Positions 41,486-50,985 of a DNA stretch of 60,559 bases are shown one piece after another. The DNA lies in contig DASPOR010000099.1 in the NCBI GenBank assembly GCA_035625915.1, positions 1 to 60,559 on the forward strand, read 5' to 3'. A model generated the notes under the pieces. The model worked only from the letters and a program-made list of their open reading frames with translations, searched no databases and was not told where the DNA came from. How positions within the stretch are numbered: the first letter of the stretch is position 1; each line of letters opens with the position of its first letter. This DNA is from Alphaproteobacteria bacterium (GTDB lineage Bacteria; Pseudomonadota; Alphaproteobacteria; JACZXZ01). The position numbers were made by a program, and so were the translations under genes.

Positions 41486-41492
41486 CTTCACT

Positions 41493-42083
41493 TTACTTTC
41501 TCTCGTGCGCGTCAATCGCCATCCACAGACGCTGGCGCGCCCGATGCAACAGCACCCGTACGCTAGACGCGGGAATGTCCAAAATGTTGCAAATCTCGTC
41601 GAAGTCCAACCCATCCATGTCGCGCAGCGTCAGTACCGAGCGCTGCCTCGCAGGCATGGCGTGGAGGGCGGCATCGATGACGGCGGCAAGCTCGCGCGTT
41701 GCCAGAAGCGCTTCCGGCGTCTCGTGGGACCAAATGGCGGGCGGCGGCCGCCAATGGCCGTCGGGAGCGAATCGGTCCACGAGTACTTCGTCTTCAAGGC
41801 TTTCACTCTCCCCCGTACGCGATTCCTTGCGCAGCCGATCGATCGCCTCGTTGCGCGCGATTCGAAGCAACCATGAGCGCAGGCTCGATCGCCCTTCGAA
41901 GGATGGAAGTGCTGCAATCGCCTTGATCCACGTCTCCTGCGCGACTTCCTCGGCGAGGGCGTCGCCGACGATCGCGCGCGCGAGCCGCCGCAGGGCCCCG
42001 TGATGTCTCTCCACGAGCGTGCGATAGGCAGCCGCCTCGTTCCGCAGAAGCCGAGGCAGAAGCGCGGTGTCCTCAGGATTCAT
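41493..42083 (-). CDS. ECF-family RNA polymerase sigma factor
   Basis: 196 residues. Region 2 has AYRTLVERHHGALRRLARAI, GDALAEEVAQETWIKAI and RSSLRSWLLRIARNEAIDRL. A linker of about 45 residues follows. Region 4 has ALHAMPARQRSVLTLRDMDG, LDFDEICNILDIPASSVRVL and LHRARQRLWM. It is co-transcribed with the anti-sigma gene downstream. The linker is a little longer than usual. The signal and regulon are not visible here. Confidence 0.94.
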   Translation of the reverse strand: MNPEDTALLPRLLRNEAAAYRTLVERHHGALRRLARAIVGDALAEEVAQETWIKAIAALPSFEGRSSLRSWLLRIARNEAIDRLRKESRTGESESLEDEVLVDRFAPDGHWRPPPAIWSHETPEALLATRELAAVIDAALHAMPARQRSVLTLRDMDGLDFDEICNILDIPASSVRVLLHRARQRLWMAIDAHERK

Positions 42084-42186
42084 CCTGCCGTATTAGGGAC
42101 AATAGCGCCTCGTGGAAAGCGCACCCTCACCCCCTGCACGATCGGGCCGCTTGCCGTTTCGCAATCCGCTTCGCCGGACGCTTCAA

Positions 42187-42906
42187 TTACTGCTGCCCGA
42201 GAATTTCTTGCCTCAGATGGCCGCCGATCAAGTCGCCGGCGGTCGGTGGCGCCACATTATCCAGCACACTGACACGGGCACCCGGCCCCGCGATGACGTT
42301 TTTGCTAAAATATTCCGCGAGCCCTTCTTTGGGGTTGGTGTGCTCTATATGTTTCCATTTTGGCGCCACATTCACGATCGCGATGGCGTCGACCGTGACA
42401 CCGGCCGCTGCCGCCGCATCACGCGCTGCGGTGACGGGACGGCCGGCCGCATTCGTGCCGTCGGCCATGATCGTGACGATCCGCCGGTCGGCCGTAATAC
42501 CGCTCGTCTGAATATGCTTGACGGCGAAATCGATAGCGCCGCTGATCGAGGCGTAGCCGGAGAACGAGCGCGGTGCGGTCAGCAGGTCTATCGTGAAGGT
42601 CGCCACGTCCCCTTCGTCCCTCAGGATGGTCCAATCGGCCAAGATCTTCTGTTGGGATTGGTCCGCAAATTCAATGAAACACACGGCTATCGCCTTGTGC
42701 TTGCCCGCCTGGATTGCCGCGATCGTTTCCTCGCTCATCAGGGCCGACGAGAATCCGTGCCGCTCCAGTAGGAATTCTGTCCCCTGGATACTAAGCGATA
42801 CGTCGGCCGCGTAGACCAATTGGACGTCCACCGTTTCGGCGAAAGCGGAAACCGGCGCGAACAACACGACCAACATGACGAGCAGATGCCTTATTTTCCC
42901 CCCCAT
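42187..42906 (-). CDS. DUF1194 secreted von Willebrand factor A-like protein
   Basis: 239 residues from ATG 42906 (AGGGA upstream). The signal peptide (RHLLVMLVVLFAPVSAFA) is cut before ETVDVQLVYAADVSLSIQGT, in which DVSLS is the MIDAS-type metal site. The strands AIAVCFIEFADQSQQKILAD, GAIDFAVKHIQTSGITADRR and IVTIMADGTNAAGRPVTAAR complete the VWA fold. The role in the periplasm is unknown. It is transcribed towards the sigma/anti-sigma genes from its own promoter. Confidence 0.9.
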   Translation of the reverse strand: MGGKIRHLLVMLVVLFAPVSAFAETVDVQLVYAADVSLSIQGTEFLLERHGFSSALMSEETIAAIQAGKHKAIAVCFIEFADQSQQKILADWTILRDEGDVATFTIDLLTAPRSFSGYASISGAIDFAVKHIQTSGITADRRIVTIMADGTNAAGRPVTAARDAAAAAGVTVDAIAIVNVAPKWKHIEHTNPKEGLAEYFSKNVIAGPGARVSVLDNVAPPTAGDLIGGHLRQEILGQQ

Positions 42907-42954
42907 GATGCGGTCCCTATCGCATTTGAGCGCAATTTGCCCTTCGGCACGCAA

Positions 42955-43301
42955 CCTCGGCGCCGGCGGCCCGTGAGCATAGCGTATCCTCTACGGCCGG
43001 TCGACCTTCACCAGGCGACAAAATTTCCGTGCCGCGATTGCGTTTTTCGTAAATCAAAATTGTTCGGCAGAGCGGTCGCCGGACTTGCTTCTGCGCATCT
43101 GGCCAAAAATTGTCACAACGATCGAGCCGATGGGATGCGTGCCCAAAGAACGTCACGAAGATGAACGAAAATACGCTTGCAACCGCGCGCCCCCGTCTTA
43201 AATGACCTGACATACACGCAATGTCGCGCGGCAACGCGGTGATCTCGTTGGCCGGGCGGTCATTCGCGCACGGGCAAAACGTCGGTGGAGGGACGAATTG
43301 C
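42955..43301. other. Divergent intergenic region, about 350 bp
   Basis: Separates the leftward DUF1194 gene from a small rightward gene. No gene, repeat or clear operator was recognised. Confidence 0.4.
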
Positions 43302-43499
43302 ATGAAATCGGAACAGAGGATCTGGGAGACGGCGTCCACGCTTGTGGATTTTGCAGGTGACAGAGCGCCCTCTTATGCGTCGAAATGGGCACATCAATTG
43401 CTTGAAGCCGGCGATGTAGAAGCTCGGGCCAACTGGATGAGGGTAATGGTCGCGTGCAAAGTCATTCTCGCAAAAGACGAGATTTCGCAGCGCGAGTAA
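43302..43499 (+). CDS. Small hypothetical protein, 65 residues
   Basis: ATG 43302 follows GGAGGG at about nine bases. The sequence is one compact helical domain (RIWETASTLVDFAGDRAPSY, ASKWAHQLLEAGDVEARANW, MRVMVACKVILAKDE). It looks like a small regulatory or structural protein of a kind common in alphaproteobacteria, but I do not recognise the family. It converges on the CHASE2-cyclase gene, 20 bp away. Confidence 0.6.
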   Translation: MKSEQRIWETASTLVDFAGDRAPSYASKWAHQLLEAGDVEARANWMRVMVACKVILAKDEISQRE

Positions 43500-43519
43500 A
43501 CACCGCACATCTGAGAGAC

Positions 43520-45700
43520 CTACTTCGATTCGAGCACCGCAATCCCATCCCAGGATGGACCTGGCGGCGTAGCAGAGAGGCGGCGCGCGCGCTCGACGAA
43601 AATCCGCGACGGCGTGTCGCCGGCGGCAAGTTCCTCGAAGAGGGTCGCGGCGGCTTCGAACTGGCGTGCGCGGTACGCGGCGAGTGCGGAGGAAAAGGTG
43701 TCCCTGAGCTTGAGTTTATCCGCGCTCATTGCGTCCGCAACCGCAAGCGGCTCGAATATCGATACCGCACTTTCGCGCCCTACCACGCGAACGCGGTCGA
43801 TTTCGCGCCACTCAATCGAATTGCCCACGGCCACGCGCGTCGGCTCAGCCGCGAGGATCGTGGTACCGTAGGTCTTGTTCGCTCCCTCGAGGCGCGCCGC
43901 CAAATTCACGATATCGCCCATCGCCGTGTAATTGAACCGACGGCGAGACCCGATGTTTCCCACGAGCGCTTCGCCCGTCCCGAGTCCGATTCGCGCTTGC
44001 AATTGATGACCATGGAATTCCGGCGTGTCGCGGTTGAGAGCGACGAGCCGTTCACGGCATCGGAGAGCCGCCCGCACGGCGTGCTCGGCGTGCTTGGCGT
44101 CATCCAGCGGTGCGCCGAAAACAGCCGAAATCGCATCACCCACGAACTTGTCGACAAACCCACCCTCCGACTCGATGATGTCGGTCATCGCCGTGAGGTA
44201 CGAATTCATGAGCGTCACCAGCTGGCTTGGCGCGAGACGCTCGGAGAGATTCGTAAACCCCGCGAGATCGGAAAAGAGCACGGTCACCTTGCGCAGCTCC
44301 CCGCCGAGCTCGGGTTGTCGATCCGACTCGAGCATTCGATCGATGAGGGCGGGGGCCAAATAGAGACTGAAGCTGCTCCGTAGTAATCGCCGATCCCTGT
44401 CTGTCACGGCAAATCGATATCCGAGCAGGAGTGCCGTGGCGAGCGCTGCACCGAGCGGAGGAGCCACGAGAGGAACAACCACATCGTGCGCGAAGGCGAA
44501 CGTCGCGATTCCGATCCACAGCACGCTTCCGCCCACGAGAACCCCACCCGCGGCTAACGGCCGGAGCGCCATCGTTGCCACGGCACCGCCCAGCGTCACC
44601 AGGAGAAGAAGTATGAACGGCGCTGGCGGAGCGGGTTCGTAAAGCCCATCGCCGCGCAGGAGATTATCGACCGCTGTCGCGAGCACGAAAACTCCGGGAA
44701 TCGAGTCGCGCACGAGGTCGCTGCGAAAGAGATCGCGCATCGGCGGCAAGGCACACCGCTCGCCGGAGCTTGGGTGGTCGGGTTCCGTGATGAACCGCAT
44801 CGAGGTAAGTTTGCGGTCCTCCACATCGAGCACGCCGCCAACAAGCACGACCTTGCCGGCAAAATGCTCCTGGAAGAATGCGGCGTTTCCGGCTGCGGCA
44901 CAGGCATGGAGGTCCGCGAGGGAATAGGAAGGGATTGCATCCCCGCCTTCGAAATTGACCAGCATGGATTTGTGCGCGGAGCCCGGGATTTCGTAGCCCC
45001 CCAGTGCCAAGGCACCCGAACGGGTCGGCTGGGGACTGGCGCCAAGGGCGCGTGCCGCAAGCTCGAGCGCCATCGACGGCTCGGTTCGCGTGCCGCCCTC
45101 TGGATTCTCGCGCTCGAATGTGAGCGGGATCTTCCGGATTACGCCGTCATCATCGGTGAAGAGGTTGGTTGAGCGGATGTTCTTTTGGTTTCCGACCGCA
45201 AAGCTTTGGGCGGGAAACGGATGGATGGGAAAGCGCTGGTGCTGTGCTTCACCCAGGACGATCTTTCCCTCTTTGGCGGCGTTCTGTAGGGCAAGCAAGA
45301 AGTCACGGTCGAAGCCGGGAACGTAACGCTCGACGGACGCTGGGAAAATCGCATCGAACCCGACGACCTTCACGTTTGCGGCGACGATTGCGTCAAGGAC
45401 CGATGCGATCTCGCGCGTCCAGAGCGCCTGCGGGATTTCAGCAAAGGGCGGGGTGTGGAAAGTCTCTTCGTCGATTGCAACGACGACGGCGGGCGAGGTG
45501 GCTGGATCGTAGCGGACGGATACCACCTTGCTTCGGAGCCAGAACAGAAAATCGATCGAAATCCCAGAAAGCCGCGTCGTCGGGCCGAGGCTCATCCCGA
45601 CGCTCACGGCGAAAGCGACCAGGACGGCCACGGCCCAATCCCGGCGCCGATGGGAGCCCTTGGCGCTGCTCCGCCTAGAGCTGGAGGAGCCTTGCTGCAA
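43520..45700 (-). CDS. CHASE2-domain class III adenylate/guanylate cyclase
   Basis: About 726 residues from a TTG at 45700 (GAGG five bases upstream); it overlaps the upstream gene by 26 bases. One N-terminal membrane helix (WAVAVLVAFAVSVGMSLG) precedes an extracytoplasmic CHASE2 domain (ISIDFLFWLRSKVVSVRYDP, VVVAIDEETFHTPPFAEIPQ, VVGFDAIFPASVERY). Three membrane helices follow (FILLLLVTLGGAVATMALRP and two more). The cyclase has VTVLFSDLAGFTNLSERLAP, GFVDKFVGDAISAVFGAP and FNYTAMGDIVNLAARLEGAN, with both metal aspartates present. A TPR-like helical tail (SSALAAYRARQFEAAATLFE) ends the protein. It probably makes cAMP or cGMP in response to an envelope signal. Confidence 0.93.
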   Translation of the reverse strand: MQQGSSSSRRSSAKGSHRRRDWAVAVLVAFAVSVGMSLGPTTRLSGISIDFLFWLRSKVVSVRYDPATSPAVVVAIDEETFHTPPFAEIPQALWTREIASVLDAIVAANVKVVGFDAIFPASVERYVPGFDRDFLLALQNAAKEGKIVLGEAQHQRFPIHPFPAQSFAVGNQKNIRSTNLFTDDDGVIRKIPLTFERENPEGGTRTEPSMALELAARALGASPQPTRSGALALGGYEIPGSAHKSMLVNFEGGDAIPSYSLADLHACAAAGNAAFFQEHFAGKVVLVGGVLDVEDRKLTSMRFITEPDHPSSGERCALPPMRDLFRSDLVRDSIPGVFVLATAVDNLLRGDGLYEPAPPAPFILLLLVTLGGAVATMALRPLAAGGVLVGGSVLWIGIATFAFAHDVVVPLVAPPLGAALATALLLGYRFAVTDRDRRLLRSSFSLYLAPALIDRMLESDRQPELGGELRKVTVLFSDLAGFTNLSERLAPSQLVTLMNSYLTAMTDIIESEGGFVDKFVGDAISAVFGAPLDDAKHAEHAVRAALRCRERLVALNRDTPEFHGHQLQARIGLGTGEALVGNIGSRRRFNYTAMGDIVNLAARLEGANKTYGTTILAAEPTRVAVGNSIEWREIDRVRVVGRESAVSIFEPLAVADAMSADKLKLRDTFSSALAAYRARQFEAAATLFEELAAGDTPSRIFVERARRLSATPPGPSWDGIAVLESK

Positions 45701-46358
45701 ACGCAACCTCGCCCGGTTGGGCCAGTGGGTCGATCTTGAAGACGACGCTGCGACCCTTGACGCTCGCCCGATAGACCCCGCCCGGCGCCAGCGCCACCTC
45801 GTGCTTCGCGCAGTCGTAGAATTTCCCGCGCATGAGCTCCTTCGCAGGCAAATCGAGCTCGATCTTTTCGCCCGCCTCATCGAGACGTTCGATAACGAGC
45901 TTTCCGCCACCGCGAAGGTCGATAAGCGGGCTTAGCCCATAAAGAGTGCGCTCGATGGGAAACTCGGCCGTCCGCACACCCGGCTTCGGTGGCGCACGAA
46001 ACACGACGACGCCGCTATTTGCGGCTTGCTCGGTCGTCAGATGAAGATGACCGCCGTCGCATTCGACCTTTTCGCGCTGTACCGTGCCGCCAACGACATC
46101 GCTTTGATCCGTGCGGATCGTTACCACGCCGCCGGTAATCTTTTCCCGCGTGCAGGAGTGAAAATAGCTGATGATGAGCCTATCCGAGGCGCCTAGTTGA
46201 ATCACTTTGCCGCTCGAGAGATAATCCATGACCGCGACCCCCGCGGGCTTTCCGGATATATCTTCGACCATTGCGACGGGATCACCCGCCGCTGCAGGCG
46301 GCGCTAGAAACGAGGCGCCGAACAGAAGGGAAAACACCGTCAAATGCCATCTCGCCAT
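45675..46358 (-). CDS. Secreted protein of unknown function, possibly FecR-like
   Basis: 227 residues from ATG 46358 (GAGG at eight bases). The signal peptide (LTVFSLLFGASFLAPPAAAG) is followed by an N-terminal beta-rich part (VIQLGASDRLIISYFHSCTR, GGVVTIRTDQSDVVGGTVQR) like the FecR fold, with two cysteines. The C-terminal half resembles a second small beta domain (LVIERLDEAGEKIELDLPAK, GVYRASVKGRSVVFKIDPLA). It lies between the CHAT protease and the CHASE2-cyclase in one run, and its end overlaps the cyclase start. FecR-type, CHAT and CHASE2 genes are also neighbours in cyanobacteria. Confidence 0.72.
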   Translation of the reverse strand: MARWHLTVFSLLFGASFLAPPAAAGDPVAMVEDISGKPAGVAVMDYLSSGKVIQLGASDRLIISYFHSCTREKITGGVVTIRTDQSDVVGGTVQREKVECDGGHLHLTTEQAANSGVVVFRAPPKPGVRTAEFPIERTLYGLSPLIDLRGGGKLVIERLDEAGEKIELDLPAKELMRGKFYDCAKHEVALAPGGVYRASVKGRSVVFKIDPLAQPGEVAFAARLLQL

Positions 46359-46461
46359 GACACATGCCTCGACTGAATCGAAGTGTTCCTAGCTTTACTC
46401 CCGCGACTTCTCCCGCAACCGTCCCGGCATAGTCTCGCCTTCTCACACTTATTCTGGCAGC

Positions 46462-49400
46462 TCAACCGCCTCGACCCCGCCCACCGTCTCCGACGAGGGA
46501 AAAAGGCGCCCAGAAGATCGGGTGAGCGTAGCTGAAAAGGGGGTGGTCTTGTGATGAATCGACGAAGCCAGGGCCGTCGATGAGCTCGAGCATCGACTGG
46601 CGCAACGCTTGGGCTCGGGAAAGTCCCGCCGGGTCCACTTCATGACGAAACAGGGCAGTCGTAAGCGCTTGTGCGGAGTTTGTTTCCACCGGCCAATTCG
46701 ATACCAACACCGCTCGCGTCCCCGCATAGAAAAACGCCAAGCCCAACCCCGAGACCGCATCGGCGCCAGCACCGTTGCCCGCGGCCGTATTGCATGCCGA
46801 AAGCACCACCCATTCCGCGTTGAGTTTCAAGTCGAGAATCTTGCTGGTCGTCAGCAATCCATCCCCACTCACGCCAGCGACTTCCGGGGATGAAAGTGCC
46901 AGCGCCGGCTCCATAAGCCCGTCGAGATCGCCGGGAACGAGGCCATGCGTCGCGAACATAATCACCCGGCGATCATCGAGCTTCATGGTTCGCACCATAT
47001 GCTCGTTGGCGCGCAACCCGAGAATCACGTCGGCACGCGGGTCCGCCTTGAGCGCTATTGCGACTTGACGCACTTCCTCGGCTGTTTCCGGAAGGCGAGG
47101 CAGCAATCCCAATTCGGCTTTATTGACCGTCTCGGTCTTTGGAACGCTCCGCAAATGCAAGGGCACGCCGCGGGTTACGAGCTTCCCCGCCCCGCCTCGG
47201 CTCTGAAGTGCGGCCATTTGCGTTCCACCAGCACCGGCTTCGCCCTGTGCTGCCTCTTTGGCGTTGAACCACGGATCGCCAAAGCCGATGAAGGGCTTCG
47301 GTGCCGCCTTGCTCGCTTGCGAGGAGCGCAGTGCGGTGAGCGACGCGACGGACGGAAGTGCGTCGATCGCGACATCGCGAATCAACCACGGCACCTTTTT
47401 GTAACGAAAGAACGGCGTTTGACCCTCCCCCTCGGGCTCGAGGCTCGTTGGCGTCGTCACCAGGAGGCCGAGTGGCAATTGCGCCAAAGCGCCGTGCGCG
47501 ACGACAAGGATGCTCTTGGCACCCTTCCAGCCCGCTTCGACGGGCTTGAGCAATAGCGTAAACAGCTTGTAGGCAAGCGCCACATTGAAGGGCGGTATCT
47601 CGCCCAAGGTCGAGGCGTTCGGGTCGAGCGATTTGCGCAATTCGCCCACGACAGCCTCAAGCTCGTTCCTCGTCAGAGCAACGGCGGCGAAGGCGGCGGG
47701 ACCGTCTTTTCGCACCGCCCAGACGTAAGTGCGCTCTTTTGCGGTGTAAGTGGCAAGCAGCGCTTCGTCCGGTTCGAGTGTTGCCTGTGCCTGGGCGATC
47801 GTCGCGGGTTTGGGGTCAATCAAATTCACGTAATCGGGAAAGCGCTTTTCGATCTCAGTGCGGATCGTCGCACGCGCTGCGCGCAATTGGTCGATCTGAC
47901 CCCGAAGGGATTCGACCGCTTTCGGATCCTGCTGATCGGATGGCATCTCGATGATATCGGATATCGTCCCATTCAGGGTCACGATCTGGCGCTGGGCGTC
48001 CTGTTCGCGGCGCACGAGGTCGGCGAGTGCCGGATCGCCAACGGCCGAGCGTGCTGCGGAGGCGGTCAGCGCGCGCTGCACCGCGCGCCCCCGTGCCGCG
48101 TCAGCGATCCGGAACGCCTCGGCATAAGAGTCACGGGCGTTTTCGCCGTTCTGATTGGCCAAGACGTCGAGATAGCCCTCGAGTATCCGGTGAAAGCGTA
48201 TCTCCTGGCCAGTGCCCCCGCTTTCGTCCTCGATGACTTGACGCGAACCCTGCAGGAGGATCGCTACAGCCGAGGCAAATTCCGGCAGCGCTTCGTTTCC
48301 CTTTCCGGTCGCCGCGAGTGCAAGGGCGTGGAAGCCGTGTGCTTCGCCCGTGTTGTAGTGCTTATCGCCCAACGCCTTCGTGCGGTATTGTACGGCGTGC
48401 TGAGCAATTTCGAGTGCCGCATCGTAGCGTTTGCCCTCGACCAGTGCGTAAGCATAGTTCAAATCGCCGCCTATCAATCGTCGCTGCAATTGCGGGTCTT
48501 TCGAGAGTGCCTGCTCAATTGCGTCGTATTGCGCCAGCGCGTCGGCCCAGCGCTGCTCGATAACGAGCACGTCGGCAAGATTTCGACGTGCGGCGTTGAG
48601 CGAGAGCGAGCTTGGCTCATGCCCCGCGCGGACGAGTGTGTCGATCGCGACGCGCTGCAGCTTTTCCGCCTCCGGATAACGACCTTGCTGGGCGATGATG
48701 AACCCCAACGCTTCGATCAGGAACGCCGTCTCCTGGCTGTAGCGGCCGCGGATGTGCAATTGATCGAGCAACGCCTTGCGCACTTCGATCTCGCCTTCCA
48801 CGAGACGACCTTGCTGTGCCAGGTTGAGTGCCAAGTCGCGGATCACGAAATCACGGCCCGTCTCGAAGTATCCTGCCGGAAATTGCACGTCCCAGTGCTT
48901 GGCATCCTCGACCAGGGCGGTTTCCTCGGCGACGGCGCGTCGGTAAAAAGGCTCGGCCTCGGCGAATTTGCCTTGGCCCTGGAGGAATATCGCGCGGCTC
49001 CAATCGACCAGCGCCTTAAAAAGATTGATACGCGCTTGCGCTCGTGGGCCTTTCCACGAGGGAACTCGTGCTAGGGCCGCTTCGCCCTTGTCGAGCCATG
49101 ATTTTGCTGCGTTCATATCGCCAAGACGAACGTTCAGGTCCGTGAGATGGTAATAATGCGAGAAAACAGCCCCGCGCAGGCTCGGCGTGCTTTCCGCAAA
49201 GCCGGCAGCCTCTTCGTGAAGTTTTAAAGCCACCCGCAAATGCCCGAATTTCTGCTCCGCACTCGCGAGGAAATTGACGTACTCGTTATACTTGTCGGGG
49301 TAGGTATCGCGAATTGGGCGAATGATCTGGACGGCTTCGCCAAAGTCCGCGACCGATTGATCGGCGCGCCCGATGGCGCTGGCTCCCGAACCGCGCTCCG

Positions 49401-49806
49401 CGTAGAACTGCGCCGCTTCCGCGCCACTTAGACCTGCGGGGGGCGTCGTGTCGGCCTTGATTTTCTCGGCTGCCAGCCTGGTGGCATCCGGCTTTTCCTG
49501 ATCGAGGACTGCGGTAATGTCGGAGATCGTGCGCGGCGGGGGTGCTGAAGTACCATTCTCAGCCGCCGAAGTGATCTTGCGCGCTTCGTCGATGGAGACG
49601 GCAGGCGCCTGCGCGGGTGCGGACGGGTCGGCGCCACTTGCTGCAGGCCCGCCACCTGACGGCTGGACGGCCTCGGTACGATTTTTCTCCCCGGCTTGGG
49701 AGGTTGCGAGGGCAACCTGGACGATGATTGCCGCAACTGCCAACGCCCCCAGTCCATACCGGACCGACGAAAGTGCGTACGCCTTGCGAAAATCAAGGAA
49801 CCTCAT
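46462..49806 (-). CDS. TPR-CHAT protein (caspase-like protease domain), membrane-anchored or secreted
   Basis: About 1114 residues from ATG 49806 (GGGGGA five bases upstream). A hydrophobic segment (YGLGALAVAAIIVQVALA) near residues 17-36 is a signal or anchor. A low-complexity Pro/Ala/Glu stretch follows, then long tetratricopeptide-like helices (about 130-560). The C-terminal CHAT domain (about 750-1110) has RRVIMFATHGLVPGDLDGLM with the catalytic His and WVVLSACNTAAGNGAGADAV with the catalytic Cys, then GLGLAFFYAGTRAVLVSNWP. The His-Cys dyad of clan CD peptidases is intact. It is the largest gene of a run with TonB-like, FecR-like and CHASE2-cyclase genes, suggesting a proteolytic signalling system in the envelope (inference). 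Confidence 0.93.
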   Translation of the reverse strand: MRFLDFRKAYALSSVRYGLGALAVAAIIVQVALATSQAGEKNRTEAVQPSGGGPAASGADPSAPAQAPAVSIDEARKITSAAENGTSAPPPRTISDITAVLDQEKPDATRLAAEKIKADTTPPAGLSGAEAAQFYAERGSGASAIGRADQSVADFGEAVQIIRPIRDTYPDKYNEYVNFLASAEQKFGHLRVALKLHEEAAGFAESTPSLRGAVFSHYYHLTDLNVRLGDMNAAKSWLDKGEAALARVPSWKGPRAQARINLFKALVDWSRAIFLQGQGKFAEAEPFYRRAVAEETALVEDAKHWDVQFPAGYFETGRDFVIRDLALNLAQQGRLVEGEIEVRKALLDQLHIRGRYSQETAFLIEALGFIIAQQGRYPEAEKLQRVAIDTLVRAGHEPSSLSLNAARRNLADVLVIEQRWADALAQYDAIEQALSKDPQLQRRLIGGDLNYAYALVEGKRYDAALEIAQHAVQYRTKALGDKHYNTGEAHGFHALALAATGKGNEALPEFASAVAILLQGSRQVIEDESGGTGQEIRFHRILEGYLDVLANQNGENARDSYAEAFRIADAARGRAVQRALTASAARSAVGDPALADLVRREQDAQRQIVTLNGTISDIIEMPSDQQDPKAVESLRGQIDQLRAARATIRTEIEKRFPDYVNLIDPKPATIAQAQATLEPDEALLATYTAKERTYVWAVRKDGPAAFAAVALTRNELEAVVGELRKSLDPNASTLGEIPPFNVALAYKLFTLLLKPVEAGWKGAKSILVVAHGALAQLPLGLLVTTPTSLEPEGEGQTPFFRYKKVPWLIRDVAIDALPSVASLTALRSSQASKAAPKPFIGFGDPWFNAKEAAQGEAGAGGTQMAALQSRGGAGKLVTRGVPLHLRSVPKTETVNKAELGLLPRLPETAEEVRQVAIALKADPRADVILGLRANEHMVRTMKLDDRRVIMFATHGLVPGDLDGLMEPALALSSPEVAGVSGDGLLTTSKILDLKLNAEWVVLSACNTAAGNGAGADAVSGLGLAFFYAGTRAVLVSNWPVETNSAQALTTALFRHEVDPAGLSRAQALRQSMLELIDGPGFVDSSQDHPLFSYAHPIFWAPFSLVGDGGRGRGG

Positions 49807-49944
49807 GGCCGTCCCCCGGACCATTAAGCCCTCATTCCAATCCCTGCGAATATCTTAGTTTTATCGGCCACCATTAAAAAGGCCGCCCCTGGTCCTTGCA
49901 CCTCCCTTCCCTCGCCCGAATCTTACCATGCCCGATTTGCCTGT

Positions 49945-49962
49945 CTGTGCGCGAGCGCACAG
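49945..49962. repeat. Perfect hairpin between the TonB-like and CHAT genes
   Basis: CTGTGCGC-GA-GCGCACAG, an eight-base palindromic stem, lies 20 bases after the TonB-like stop and about 140 bases before the CHAT start. No T-run is seen, so it may be an mRNA processing or attenuation element rather than a terminator. Confidence 0.4.
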
Positions 49963-49981
49963 GCGGCCACGAGTCCCGCAT

Positions 49982-50923
49982 TCAAGGGCCGATATGCAGC
50001 ATGACGACGAGCCTTATCTCGTTGCCCTTGAGGTCGAGAGGTGGCGGTTGGAAAGGGGCGCTTTGTTGAATCATCTGCATGCCGGCCCTGTCGAGGAGAT
50101 CGGCACCCGAAGACTGTAACAGACGCAAGCGAAGCAGGTGACCCTGGCGGTCGATGAAGATCGCGTATTGTGCCGTTCCGCTGATGCCAAGCGAACGAGC
50201 TTCGGGCGGGTAAACGCGGTTACGGTCAATGTCCTGCCGGATCTTCTCGAGATAGCGATCGCCCCCGCCCTGGCCGGGCTGAAGCTCTGTGCTGGTTTCG
50301 GCGGTCCTTGCGGGCGGCCTTTGGGGCGAGGTCTCGGCATCCGGAGCCGTCGGATTCGGAGGTGGCGCTGGCTTGAGCTGCGGCAACGGCTCCAGGGAGG
50401 CGATCGCCTCGTTCGCGTGTGGATCGACGGTGGGCGATTTGACGGGCGGGTTTGCAGGTGCTGCGACGGCGTCCGGTGCTTCAGGTGCCGCAGGGATGCC
50501 TTGCGCCGGCGTTTCGCGCGCCGGTTCGGCCTTTTGCGGTGGTGCAGCCGGCGGTTCTGGCGCTGGTTCCTCGCTTGTTTTTGTCTTCTCTGTCGGCAGG
50601 CGCCCTGCTTCTCGATCGGGATCATTGCCCGACACGCTCACGCGAACTTGCGCGTTTTCCAGGGGGATCGTTTGCGGCGCACTTGGCGTTTTGGCGGGAG
50701 GTTGGGGCGGGGGCGCCATGACGAGGTCGACGGCGATGGTTGGCGTCGGCGGCAATACCTCCATGGGGAAATGAACGAGCAGGAGCGCAATCACGACCGC
50801 GTGAAGTAGAAATGCGCTGCTTCGCGCAAGGGCGCGTCGACGCCAAGCCCAAGTGTCCTTCGACGATTGGACTGCGAATATCCGTGTCGCAACCAGTCGC
50901 CTCGCCGTTGAAACCCCGGGCAT
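49982..50923 (-). CDS. TonB-like energy-transducing protein
   Basis: 313 residues from ATG 50923 (a start at 51001 is possible). The N-terminus has one membrane helix (SSAFLLHAVVIALLLVHFPM). A long Pro/Ala/Glu/Lys periplasm-spanning region follows (about 60-225), and a C-terminal TonB-type domain: YLEKIRQDIDRNRVYPPEAR, GISGTAQYAIFIDRQGHLLR and DLLDRAGMQMIQQSAPF. It would transmit proton-motive force to an outer-membrane transporter. No ExbB/ExbD or receptor gene is adjacent. It lies 62 bp downstream of a secreted protein gene and 175 bp upstream of the CHAT gene. Confidence 0.9.
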   Translation of the reverse strand: MPGVSTARRLVATRIFAVQSSKDTWAWRRRALARSSAFLLHAVVIALLLVHFPMEVLPPTPTIAVDLVMAPPPQPPAKTPSAPQTIPLENAQVRVSVSGNDPDREAGRLPTEKTKTSEEPAPEPPAAPPQKAEPARETPAQGIPAAPEAPDAVAAPANPPVKSPTVDPHANEAIASLEPLPQLKPAPPPNPTAPDAETSPQRPPARTAETSTELQPGQGGGDRYLEKIRQDIDRNRVYPPEARSLGISGTAQYAIFIDRQGHLLRLRLLQSSGADLLDRAGMQMIQQSAPFQPPPLDLKGNEIRLVVMLHIGP

Positions 50924-50985
50924 GCCCAGCGTCTCCGCATCCGCGCCCGCCTTACGATCGAGCGAATGCCAAAATTGCACAGACT

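Noticed and set aside
43454..44383. 309-codon plus-strand open frame
   Set aside because: It is antisense to the catalytic domain of the CHASE2-cyclase, where the minus-strand motifs are unmistakable.
47887..49074. 395-codon plus-strand open frame
   Set aside because: It is antisense to the TPR region of the CHAT gene, has no recognisable domain and no ribosome binding site context.
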